A stretch of DNA of 64,000 nucleotides. Source: Sarocladium kiliense. Lineage: Eukaryota; Ascomycota; Sordariomycetes; Hypocreales; Sarocladiaceae. Both the position numbers and the translations under genes were made by a program. Location: positions 1 through 64,000 of the forward strand of contig JAUZTG010000044.1 of assembly GCA_030734395.1 (NCBI GenBank), read 5' to 3'. The notes below the pieces were generated by a model. It ran no database searches. It saw nothing but the letters and a program-made list of their open reading frames with translations, and had not been told where the DNA came from. This document shows positions 9,840 to 19,885 of this stretch, piece by piece. How positions within the stretch are numbered: the stretch's first letter is position 1; every line of letters starts with the position of its first letter.

Positions 9840-11738
9840 TTACTTCACCGCGTACCTGCTTCGAGCTCGTAGTCTTGCGCCGTAGAAGTACAAAGGAAAA
9901 ATACCGCCGATACAGGCAACGGTACACCCCCCAGAATGCTGATACCAGGGCCTATACCAAGGTTTTGGTAAAGTGGGTAGGCGAAAAGCACAGCTCCTGC
10001 GGCAAGGGAGGAGCGGGCCGCATCATCATGAACATTCCGATGTTATAAATCGCAATGCCTATCACTGAAACTATCCAGTGAACAGACGCTCGCGAGGTCC
10101 AGCCTAATATTTAAACTGTTAGTTGACTTTTTGATGCGTAGGCAGGCGGAAGGACCCATCTGTTCAACCAGGCCACAGCGGGCAAGCACTTACCGATAAT
10201 GAAAAGCCCCACTGGAGGGATAAAACACGCGTAAAGTCCCGGGATGAGACAATTTTCTGGAGCACCTAGTCCTTGCGTCCTGATTGCCGGCTGCCATATG
10301 GCCCAGATGTAGAGACAGTAGATGGCCAGCGAGATCAGGACTCCTATCAGGACGGACAAGAAAACCAGACCAATTTCTCCGGAAGTGAAACCGTAGAAAA
10401 CAGGATAGACGAGTGGCAACGCTTCGAAGAAAGAATAATAGGTGCCGTAGACCAGGCTGGTGTACACAGCCGTGTATGTAATGGCAGGGTCGAGTATCAT
10501 GATCTGCACTGGCCTCAGGAACGATTCGACAAGACTTTGACCCAAGGTCATCTTCGCTTGCTTGATTTCCCCCTGTGACTTAAGTCGTTGGTTACCCGTT
10601 AGGCGACGTAGACGAGCGGCACGGCGTAGAAGTGTCGCGTCCGAAAATGTCTCTGGCAGTAGGAAGGAGAAGGCTACCCAGACAGGACCACTCGCCCAGA
10701 GTATTTCCCACAGTGACCATCTCCAACTATGATTTGGTAAGCCAAATTGAGGATCAACAGACACACCCAAAGCGTTCTTACCCCATTGCAGGTACACTAA
10801 ACCCGGAGAGCAGAGGCCCAAGTGCGGGGCCTGCTACAGCGCAGACAGACCATAACGCAATCGCATAGGGCAGATTGATTGGGGAGAACTAGTGACACAA
10901 TCAACTCTGCCATCTCTGTAGATTTTACATGCAACTTACCATATCACTCATAGAGGCAGCTCCAGTGGCGAGACAAGGCGAACCGAAAAACCCTTGCAAA
11001 AATCGTAGAGTGATGAGGCCCCCAAAGTTATCGACCATTGCAGTGGGAACACATAAGATAACAAAGAGACCAAGTGTCACAATGTACGGCGGATTCCTGC
11101 CCACTACCGGGACTTCACTAAGCGGTGAAAACAGGAGTGGACCGAGGCCATCTAATTACCAGCACTCGAATCAGTAAAGTGTAGGCAAAAGGAAGAGTGG
11201 TTCTACTCACAAGCTAGGACATATAGGGCAAGCCCAAGAGATGCCGCCGTGTAGGAAACATCAAAAGTTGCCTTGACCCCCCTGCTTCAAAGTTAGCGAC
11301 GAGCAGGACTCATCCATAAAATGTGACTCACTCGATGCTTGCGACATAGATGGAAGATCCGCCATACACCACGAATGTGTACAGACTGCAGAAAGTTCTA
11401 ATTTTGCGGAGAGCTCTGCGGGATTGGACGACTCACTTTATCAACGACGCAACGCATAGCTTCTTAGGTAACGACCAGTTTTGCGGGTTCTCCGCATCGT
11501 TCTCGTCATACCAGTCCACTAAATTCTCGGTCTGTGGGCTTGGAGATGCTTCCGAGAGGTTGATGTCCGCCCTCGAAGGAGCCTCGAGACTGCTCAATCG
11601 TGCATTTTCGCGGCCGGGTGAAGTCCCAGCGGGGTTTAGTTGCCAGCTCGGTTTCTCTTCTGGATACAGGAGGACTCTCCTGCCAGACGCGAAACGGATC
11701 AGCTGGCCAGCTGTCGAGTCGCGGATAATGTCAAGCAT
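9840..11738 (-). pseudogene. MFS drug:H+ antiporter (DHA1-like), broken at the 3' end
   Basis: Seven exons: 11437-11738, 11332-11385, 11211-11281, 10940-11151, 10782-10888, 10194-10726 and 9840-10103. Their GT-AG introns restore a DHA1 antiporter. The N-terminus has NPQNWSLPKK, then LYTFVVYGGSSIYVASIEG, SPLSEVPVVGRNPPYI (motif A-like loop), RFLQGFFGSPCLATGAASM, PALGPLLSGFSVP (motif C-like) and WRWSLWEILW. In exon 7 the frame reads TM10/11 (SVHWIVSVIGIAIYNIGMFM), then jumps. About 24 residues of the TM11 region are missing, ALAAGAV-type sequence resumes in a shifted frame, and a G6 run that should be G7 shifts the frame again before the expected end RLRARSRYAVK. Substrate unknown. All upstream splice sites are still good, so inactivation looks recent, or the truncated protein may still be made. 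Confidence 0.8.
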
Positions 11739-12768
11739 TTTCGTCTCTTAGCGGTAGGCAAATACGTGGTCGGCAAAGGTCTTCAACGGTACCAGTTGTG
11801 GAACTTCGCCAGAGAGCAAAGCTGCTAAGGCGATATATATAGGCATATGCGGCCAGCGACTGACTGCTGCGCCATTTTTGCGGAGAAAGTCTCCTCATAA
11901 TCTCACCAATTCCACCTTGGTGGTGTCCAGCCGGAGATGGCAAGACACGAACCTCATGATCCTAGGTCTGAGCCGGGATGCTTGAGATTGGCTAGTCGAG
12001 ATCCACCTTGGTAATTCTAAAAGCAGACATCTTGACACGCAAAAAGCACGCAGAGCTCCACAACATGTAAGAGTTTCTCCGGTGGTCTGCCCCGTCTTAA
12101 AGCGGCTTAAACCACGAGACGATTCCATGTATACCCAGATGCAGAGGCTACGAACCGAACTCAAGCTTATTCGGCCTTAAGCATTATATATCCCTAATCT
12201 CTGAGATACATACTCCCCTCCATGCTAGATATATTCAAAATGTGGAGCATATCGCATCACAAGCTTGCCGAGAAGCTGTGTTTCTGTAACGTCTCAGGTA
12301 CTCCCATTCGAGTTTCTGATTCGAAACGCAAAAATATATTATTGTAGCGGTATGTCTTCTAAAAGCGCGAGCAGAGATCAGTCTTCTCTGCTCACAGCCT
12401 TTGCAACTTTATGACGTCAGGAGGTATCTACCGAGCTCGGTTGAGTGGTGTTTGCGAAAAGCTGGCTCCTCGCAGGTGGCCGTATTATACAACGGGCCTG
12501 GAGTCCTGCAACAAAGTCTAACGCTTGCTCTTGGTGAATTGCGCTGAGCGTCGACCTCTGGAGCCTCTATCATTCTTTCACGCCGTACGCGATACAGTCT
12601 CCTTCACACAAATTTCGGTAAGCACGATACTATTATGTAGACACTGTCTGGTGGGGAAAGCGGAGGAAACTAAAAAAAATTGGAGCAGAGTTTAAAAGAG
12701 ACCGAGAATGTTTACAGAAGCCTAGTGAGTCCTTGAGGAGCTCGACTACTGTAAGCCGGGCATCATGC
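11739..12768. other. Intergenic region, nothing recognised
   Basis: Would contain the promoter of the MFS gene at its left end. The remainder has short frames only, with no family resemblance. Confidence 0.4.
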
Positions 12769-12787
12769 CCCTCTTGTTACGATCGAC

Positions 12788-14714
12788 CTTACTTGGTGAG
12801 CTTTGTCGTAAGTTGTCTGTCTAGGTTAAGCTAGGTCTTGACCTGAGCTTCGGTGGATATCTTGGTAGTCGAGCAGTATAGATTCACAGGTAATCGTCAG
12901 GAGTATTGCTCCCATTCAGTTATGGTAGAATGCTTAGGTTGAACACTGAGGAACTTAGTCCTCGTGTTGGTAGAAGTAGCTGTTACTTATATATCGAGTA
13001 TCCCTTCGTACGCTTCCTTGGATCACGTCCTCGTCGTGATCCTTTCCCTGGATCACTGGTGTGTAGTTGACTTGACTGGACTTTCCTACTCGGTTGTGGC
13101 GGCTCCTTAGTCAGCGGCTATGCGCGGTAAGCGGGGTTTAGCTGACCGCCGAAGCGCTCAAATATTAATCCGAGCGCCCCATTTCGCTAACTGCCAAAAC
13201 ATTCAACTATCTCTAAATCTCCCACTTCTACTCTTTAACTTCTATCTACCCTTATCTGCCACCTTATATAAATTCGCGGTTCATACTAATCTAATCTACA
13301 TATTCAGCTCTATCAGGGCATATTGCCCTTATTCCAGTTCTATATACTTACAGTCTCCCCTCAGTGCTCAGCTTTAATTATCTAGCGGCGCGATCCTAAA
13401 TTTACCTAAAGATCTCAGTCTATTCTATAAATCTAATAGCTTTCACGGCTAATTTATGCTTATTCAGCAAGGCCCAGAGGTCATGTCGCCAGGGAATGGT
13501 CTCAAGTTCCCGTTATTAAAGTTATTAAAATTAGCGGTATTATATCAGCATGTGTGATACTGTTTATTGTCCTTCTGAGTAGGTGCATTTATTATCCGTA
13601 ATATCTAAGATTCTTTAGTTAAAGAGGAAGTATTTAAATTTAATTTTTTTAGTATGTATTTATACCAAGATAGCACTATGTCTCTTACTTAACCCGTCGT
13701 GTAGTCACAGGATCTTCTTAGTTGGTCTCGGTGTGTGTCAGGCAGTAATTCTGCCCTTGATTCCTGCCCTCTATTTTCTTTCCCATACTTTATTTGCCTC
13801 TTTATATGCCTATATTGCGGGTGAGGATAGTTAAGGCGGCTGTCCAGCTAGTGTGCCCAGTTCACCATTCTCTCGCCATCCCGTAGCCTCCTTCGCTACT
13901 TTATCCGCTGCTTCATTGCCTATAATTCCTGTATATGCTAGTATCCACTTGATTTCAGTTATTAGTCCTTAGTATCGAAGCTATTATATCTCCTTAGCGA
14001 TGGTCTTAAGCAAATATACCCCTGATCTAGTCCTCCCCTAGCAGCTACATTGGCATATATATGCGCGGTGCCGCCCGGGTTCATTGGTCCCAGTGCTTTC
14101 GCGTCTCTAACCATCTTAAGCGTCATCTTATTAGACACAAGCGCCTCTTTAGCTATATTATTAGCGGTCCGCGTAGCACCCGAATGCTCTTTAATATCCG
14201 TAGAGTTCTGTTAGATCAATCTCTGTGTTGGCTAATTCGTCTCGAAGGTTGCTTGTCGCTCGCAGGGTGGCTTTATTGGCGGTCTTGGTCTCTCTATAGA
14301 GGTTGACGACAGCGTTGTACAGATGCTCAAAGTCGGGGATGTTCTATAGTTTGCTAAGAGGTTCAGAGTGCCGAAAACCATGACTCGGGCGCTCTGGGAT
14401 TCGATGAGTTAACCGTTTACTTCATTATAGTCCTCAGGCCACAGAGTCGCCATAATGCCAGCGCCGCTTTTAGATCAGATTCAGGAGCTACGGGAAGGCT
14501 GGATTTCAAAAATTTCGTTCTCGCTGGTGATGATATTCTTTCCACTGGTGGGTAGTGATCCTTTGCTACCCCCTCGTGAATCCTTTTAGGTCACGTGAGC
14601 TGTTCCCGTCTCGGGCCTCAGGTAAGTAGACCACATGTTGTGCTGGTACTTCCTGGGTTGTCTCATAAGCGCCCTGGTGCATTCTGTAGGCCTGCATTAG
14701 CTACATTTGTAACA
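12788..14714 (-). mobile_element. RIP-mutated Tad-like non-LTR retrotransposon (family B)
   Basis: Reverse-strand translation of 13740-13960 still shows the RNase H C-terminus and the segment after it. Examples are GNEA-like residues and a RDG-type match to KDATGWRE, then AYKEANKVWER, closely matching the less decayed copy at 55.2-55.7 kb. It is interrupted by many TAA/TAG codons and is strongly AT-enriched relative to that copy, with C/G-to-T/A differences, as expected from RIP. The RT core is no longer readable. It is flanked by a direct repeat of about 19 bp (12769-12787 and 14715-14733, one mismatch), a candidate target-site duplication. Boundaries come from that repeat. Confidence 0.6.
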
Positions 14715-14733
14715 CCTCTTGTAACGATCGACC

Positions 14734-15062
14734 TTACTTGGTAAGTAAGTAAGTAAGTAAGTATCTTTTCCGTCCAGCGGCCCTCAGGCCGCTCAAGCCC
14801 CCTATAGGGTACGGGACGTGCTGGGCTACTGGCTGTGTCTACATACAGGGGGGAATGGATCTGAGATTAGTCACCAAATTACCGAAAGTTGACCACCTTG
14901 TTGACCCAGTTCTGGACGTAAACAAAGACCACCATCCAGCATGTCGTCGGCTCTATGGCGCACCCTTCCGTACCTGCCGCCCGTCAGCGGGTCGTTCAGG
15001 TGCAGTGCGTAGCATACTGCGTGCATTGGTCTTTGTTTGGGGACCGGCAGAGACCCTCAGCC
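14734..15062 (-). mobile_element. LINE family A, 5'-truncated 3' end (copy 2)
   Basis: In the sense (minus) orientation the 3' terminus is a (CTTA)n tail; on the plus strand it reads TTACTTGG then five AAGT units. Upstream of it lies a 3' UTR matching copy 3: hairpin AGCGGCC-CTCA-GGCCGCT at 14776-14793, then GGGACGTGCTGGGCTACTGG. Similarity to copy 3 ends at GTTGACC near 14897. The remaining 160 bp to 15062 is probably the coding 3' end, lost from copy 3. Confidence 0.7.
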
Positions 15063-15192
15063 TTACTTGGTAAGTTAAGTTAAGTTAAGTGTATTTTCCG
15101 TCCAGCGGCCTGAAGGCCGCTCAAGCCCCCTGTAGGGTACGGGACGTGCTGGGCTACTGGTTGTGTCTACATAGGGGAAAGTGGATACCAGA

Positions 15193-15643
15193 TTAGTCAA
15201 CAATTTGCCAAAGTTTGACCCCCCCCCCCCCACCCCCCCCCCCCCCCACCCCCCCCCCCCCCCACCCCCCCCCCCCCCCACCCCCCCCCCCCCCCACCCC
15301 CCCCCCCCCCCACCCCCCCCCCCCCCCACCCCCCCCCCCCCCCACCCCCCCCCCCCCCCACCCCCCCCCCCCCCCACCCCCCCCCCCCCCCACCCCCCCC
15401 CCCCCCCACCCCCCCCCCCCCCCACCCCCCCCCCCCCCCACCCCCCCCCCCCCCCACCCCCCCCCCCCCCCACCCCCCCCCCCCCCCACCCCCCCCCCCC
15501 CCCACCCCCCCCCCCCCCCACCCCCCCCCCCCCCCACCCCCCCCCCCCCCCACCCCCCCCCCCCCCCCCCCCCCCCCCCACCCCCCCCCCCCCCCACCCC
15601 CCCCCCCCCCCACCCCCCCCCCCCCCCACCCCCCCCCCCCCCC

Positions 15644-15693
<50 letters not shown>

Positions 15694-15709
15694 ACCCCCC
15701 CCCCCCCCC

Positions 15710-15741
<32 letters not shown>

Positions 15742-18700
15742 ACCCCCCCCCCCCCCCACCCCCCCCCCCCCCCACCCCCCCCCCCCCCCACCCCCCCCCC
15801 CCCCCACCCCCCCCCCCCCCCACCCCCCCCCCCCCCCACCCCCCCCCCCCCCCACCCCCCCCCCCCCCCACCCCCCCCCCCCCCCACCCCCCCCCCCCCC
15901 CACCCCCCCCCCCCCCCACCCCCCCCCCCCCCCACCCCCCCCCCCCCCCACCCCCCCCCACGGGCTTGCCTCGAGGCATCCAGCCTTTGTTTGGGCGTCG
16001 GCTTCTTCGTTGCCCGGGATCCCGGTATGGCCAGAAATCCAGCGAACTGTCGTGGCGCCGTGTGTGGCAGCGAGATGTTGGAACTCGATGAAGACGTCTT
16101 GTGAGGAGTCAGAGGGTTTGCCGCGGAGGTACCTGGCCGCGGCAATGTTGTCGAGACAAACGATGATTGGTGTCGGGGCGGAACTTCCATGGTATTCGAG
16201 GGCTGCTTTGAGCCCTTCCAGGGCGCCAGTGGCCTCTGCGTCGAAGACTTCAGCTGGGCCGAGACGGCCGCAGCCGCGGGCGATTTGTTGTCCGTCCTGA
16301 TGTACGACAAATCCATAGCCCGCAGCACCTTTGTCCGTCTTTGAGCCGTCAGAGTATACGATCAAGGTAAGTGGTGGTCGGCTTTGGAGCCAGTCCAGAA
16401 AGTTTGCAGCTGTGTCCTCTTTGGACGCTGTCTGAAGAGGTTCTTGTTTACTTGGGCAGTGCTGTAGTAGCACCGGCCTCTTGCATCTCGGCAGAAGCTC
16501 ATCGGTCCTGCGAAGGCGCGTCCGAGGAGCTACAGGCGTTTGTTGATACTTTCGCTTGACCAGCCTGATGATCGCTGGCGGGATGGCAGTGCGAGTGCGC
16601 GAGGCGAGCGGGTGCGCTGCATCGAGCCCCTTGAGACGAGCTGCAAATCGCAAGCGCGATGCTTCCAGCAGGTGTGCAACTGGTGGGATGCCACTTTCTC
16701 GATGTAGGGCGGGTATCGGTGTTGTTCCCCATACTGGTAGGATAGCTCTCATGGATTGCTTGAGGCATCTGCTCATTCTCTTGATCAGAGATTTTACCCT
16801 GGTCGACACCTCTCTTAATGGCTGTGACCACGAGGGTCGGGTCATGCCTGGGTACCACGCTTCAGCCCCGAAGAGGAGGACGGGCTCGACGCAAGCCCTC
16901 ACCGCCTGCCGGACTAGTGACGGCCGAGGGCCATGCTTTGTGTTCGTGAGGCTGCGCAGATGGCGAGCCACAGCCTGCGCCTTGGCCGTCCACTTCTCAA
17001 CGTGTGTCTTGAAGGATAGTGTCCTGTCGAGCCAGATCCCGAGCCACCGTATCGCAGCCTCTGGTCGTTTTACCATATCGCCGTGCATCACGGGAGGAGA
17101 GTCCTTTGCTGTGCGTTCTCTGGAGAAGTGCATGACTTCTGTTTTGGCTGGGTCGAAGGAGATACCGTTAGCAGCACCCCAATCGACTAGTTCATCGATT
17201 CTCTGAGTTGCTTCAGCAGCCGTAGCGTCGAGTGAGTCGCCGATGCACAGGATCGCCGTGTCGTCGGCGTACCCGAAGCGGCTCTGCGCCTTGCCCAAGC
17301 GGTAGATCGGCTCAGTGTAGAGCAGGAAGAGGACCGGGGAAACAGGGGACCCTTGGGGCAGGCCGCATTGCAGAGGTGATGAAGGCGTCGTTATGTCTTG
17401 GTATCTGATGCGGGCTGACCGATCACTCATAAATGAGTGAACCCATCGTGCGAGGTGCTCCGGCCAGCCTTGATCCCTGAGTCTTGCCGTAAGGCGGTTT
17501 CGCATCACAGTGTCGAAGGCGCCTTGGATATCCATGGTGACGAGTGTCACGACCTGATCTTTCGCGAAGGCTTCTTCGATGTCGTGTATGAGGGCGGCGA
17601 CAAGGTCGACGGCTGACCGCTTAGGCAGTGCTCCGCATTGCTGCGGGTGCAGGACGCCGTAGTGTATGGATGCCCAGGCGAGCCTCCCGGCGACGAGGCG
17701 TTCGAGGCCTTTCCCGAGGCACGAGAGTAGGGAGATCGGTCGCCAGGAGCGAGGGGAGGTGAGGTCCCGTCGCCCCGGTTTTGGGATCATCACAACTTCA
17801 GCTTCGCGGAGTACTTTTGGGTGATAGCCTGCTGATAGGCATCCCCGAAAGAGGGTGCAGACGTGTTCCGCGATGGCGTGCCAGGACGCACGTAGTAGCT
17901 TGACCGTGATGTTGTCTGCTCCCGGTGATGTGTTTCCGGCTCGCAGGATTGCGTCGTTCACTTCTTCAGGCGTCACTTCCGTAGAAAAAGGGACATTCCT
18001 GGGCGGGTTGATAAACTCCCAGGGATCCGGTATATCATTCTCAGAGGTACGTCGCTCCAAGGTGGCGCGTCTCAGTGCCTCGGCCTTCTCCTGTTGCGAT
18101 TCGTATACCACGTCGCCGACTTGTAGTGGTGGGGGCTGAAAAGGACCAGGTGATTTGAGCCACCTTGTCACCTTGAAGATGGAGGAGCTGTCAGAGAGAT
18201 TGTCTATGAGCTCGCGCCAGTATCTTCTCTTTTCCCTTCGAACAGCGCGTTGGAAGTCTCTTCTGGCCATCTGCGCATCTTTGCAAAAGCCCAGGGGGTA
18301 GGCTCTCCTGATCGCTCGGTGTTGAGCTGCAGCGGAGGCGCATTCCTCGGTCCACCAGGGTGCGCTTCTGCCTCGCTTGTATGCCGGTCTTCCCGCAGCC
18401 TTGACAGCCTTCTGGAGGGTCTTTACTAGGTCGGATGCCAATGTGTCGAGCTGTTCGTGGGTAGATGTGCTGGTCGGCCCGTTGGTGACTGTAGCTTCGA
18501 CAATCTCTACGAAACGCTTTAGCTCCTCATCAGAGGAGAGCCGGACTCGATGAGGTTGTGCGGGTGAGCTTGTTCCGAATAGGGCCCAGAAGCGTTTTGT
18601 CGGTGCTGTGAAAGACACAATGAGGGTCTTCGTTGGAAGTTCGTTGGAGTCGTAGCGGGACGGTTTGACACTCACAGGCTCGAGGCCTGTCTGGCATTTG

Positions 18701-19017
18701 ATCTCGTCTAAGGTGGCTGTGTCGTAGTTCATTTCATTGCCATGTAAGTCCGTCAGTCGACGAGGGCAGTTGTGCACAACGTATTTGTACCACTTCGGGC
18801 TAGCCTCAACATTGATCGCGCCCAGTTCACGGGACCAGTCTTCTTTCTGTTGGAGTAATTTGTCACGGGTTGCTGCGTCAGCTGGTCGAATCGCCCAACC
18901 GGTAGCAACCGGAATGGCATGTATTAGCTGAGGGTTGATACCTGCTTTTTGCGCGACATGCGTTCGAATTGCGTAGCTGGTTTGTGTCCTAGCTTGTGCT
19001 TCGGGCTCTAGCCGCAC
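15193..19017 (-). pseudogene. Gag-RT-RNase H fusion ORF of LINE copy 3, ending in poly-Gly
   Basis: One open frame of 1,274 codons in four parts. Residues 1 to about 153 are the central part of a LINE gag (GINPQLIHAIPVATGWAI, PKWYKYVVHNCPRRL). From about 154 it joins ORF2 sequence that normally follows the endonuclease (APWWTEECASAAAQHRAIRR). Residues about 400-650 are reverse transcriptase, with LQCGLPQGSPVSPVLF and the catalytic YADD at 583-586. Residues about 885-1013 are RNase H (YSDGSK, DAEATGALEGLKAAL, LDNIAAARYL, GHTGIPGNEEAD). From about 1018 the frame reads Gly with periodic Trp/Val from the minisatellite. The gag-ORF2 junction is an in-frame deletion that removed gag zinc fingers and the APE endonuclease, so target-primed insertion is not possible. 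The catalytic RT and RNase H residues are intact. Confidence 0.85.
15219..15960. repeat. Minisatellite of 16-bp units, fifteen C followed by A
   Basis: About 742 bp made almost wholly of C with an A every 16 bases (15232, 15248, 15264 and so on). A few spacings deviate (28, 50 and 32 bases near 15552-15580, 15644-15694 and 15710-15742). It lies between the RNase H codons of LINE copy 3 and its 3' UTR. Because 16 is not a multiple of 3 and no stop can form, all frames on both strands stay open, giving artefactual Pro-rich and Gly-rich ORFs. The opposite strand is runs of fifteen G, strong G-quadruplex substrate. An assembly or polymerase artefact cannot be excluded. Confidence 0.95.
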
Positions 19018-19669
19018 GAAGACCCGAAGGTCTTCGGCAGGACGGACGAGCGGGGTGGAAGGTCCCTGTAACTGAGCATGTGGAAAGCCCGTCTTTCTGT
19101 CGCCGGTGGTGGGGTTGGGGGATCTCAGGGGTTCCAGTCGGAAGAGTACTTGGTGGCAAGCCAGCGGCGACGCTGCTGTATGTCGGTATCAGCGCCGGTG
19201 TAGTTGAGTTCAGGGCGTGGCTCCAGTAGTCCAGGAAGTTGTTCGAAAATTGGTGGGCAAAGTCTCGTTCCTGTTTGGATGTGAATTGTTTCGCCGTCTC
19301 GTCGCAGGCTACACAGAAGGCTCGGAAGACAGTGACCTTGGTGTTGTATGTCTCAGTGTGCGCTTGGACGAGCCGACCTCCTGATTCCGCAATGCTGATT
19401 GGTTGACTCTCTCCTTGAAGCGCCTGATTCGGTAGCTCGTCGATGGTAGCGTGCTGCGGCCCTTCCGTGCCTACAGCAGTTGTGTTCCGGTTGGTGGGTG
19501 ATGATGGTGTCTTAGCCAGTTGCGGCTGTCGCCTTGGTAGAGCAGTGATTGGCTGCTCGACCGCAGGGACGCTTCTACGTAGTAGGGCTGCACGCGCCCT
19601 TTGAGGTGTGATGACTTCCCACGTGAGGCCATCTGGGAATGCTCGAGAGCCCGGCGTGGCAGCTGCCAT
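18989..19669 (-). pseudogene. LINE family A gag (ORF1) 5' part, frameshifted
   Basis: A 226-residue frame starting MAAATPGSRAFPDG contains the gag N-terminus and a coiled region (FLDYWSHALNSTTPAL). Around 19050-19085 the gag homology passes to the frame of the fusion ORF, where EDLRVFVRLEPEAQARTQT continues, so one frameshift separates the two halves. The same N-terminal sequence recurs in the fragment at 49.9-50.2 kb. Confidence 0.7.
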
Positions 19670-19798
19670 CGCCGCGGCCAGAGGCTACGCGGAGCGTGGA
19701 TTGGACGTTGTGATGCAATTGTTAGGCAAATGTATGTAGGATAAGGCTACTTTCTTAACAGCAGCGTGCCAAGAAAGTATGATGACAAAGGAAGGTGG

Positions 19799-19885
19799 TT
19801 ACTTGGTAAGTAAGTAAGTGTATTTTCCGTCCAGCAGCATTGGGCCGCTCAGGTCCCCTGTAGGGGCACGGGACGTGCTAGGCTA
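19799..19885 (-). mobile_element. LINE family A, very short 3'-end insertion (copy 4)
   Basis: TTACTTGG, two AAGT units, then about 70 bp of the family A 3' UTR (TATTTTCCGTCCAGCAGCAT, GGGACGTGCTAGGCTA). The hairpin is degraded compared with copies 2 and 3. It is a severely 5'-truncated copy sitting just beyond the 5' end of copy 3. Confidence 0.75.

Larger units (their letters stand above)
15064..19705 (-). mobile_element. LINE family A, nearly full-length but rearranged copy (copy 3)
   Basis: Runs from the 3' tail at 15064 (TTACTTGG plus three AAGTT units) through the 3' UTR hairpin (15104-15121), a C-rich minisatellite, RNase H, reverse transcriptase and gag, to a 5' end near 19705. That 5' end is defined by comparison with the fragment at 49.9 kb (shared up to GAGCGTGGATTG). 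Gag zinc knuckles and the APE endonuclease are missing through an internal deletion, and the sequence between RNase H and the 3' UTR has been replaced by the minisatellite. It cannot be autonomous. Confidence 0.85.

Noticed and set aside
15219..15960. Regular spacing suggestive of a CRISPR array
   Set aside because: No distinct repeat and spacer classes; a simple 16-bp tandem unit in a eukaryotic genome.
15181..16328. Pro-rich and Gly-rich ORFs of 260-417 residues on both strands
   Set aside because: They are translations of the 16-bp C-rich minisatellite, which has no stop in any frame; not genes.
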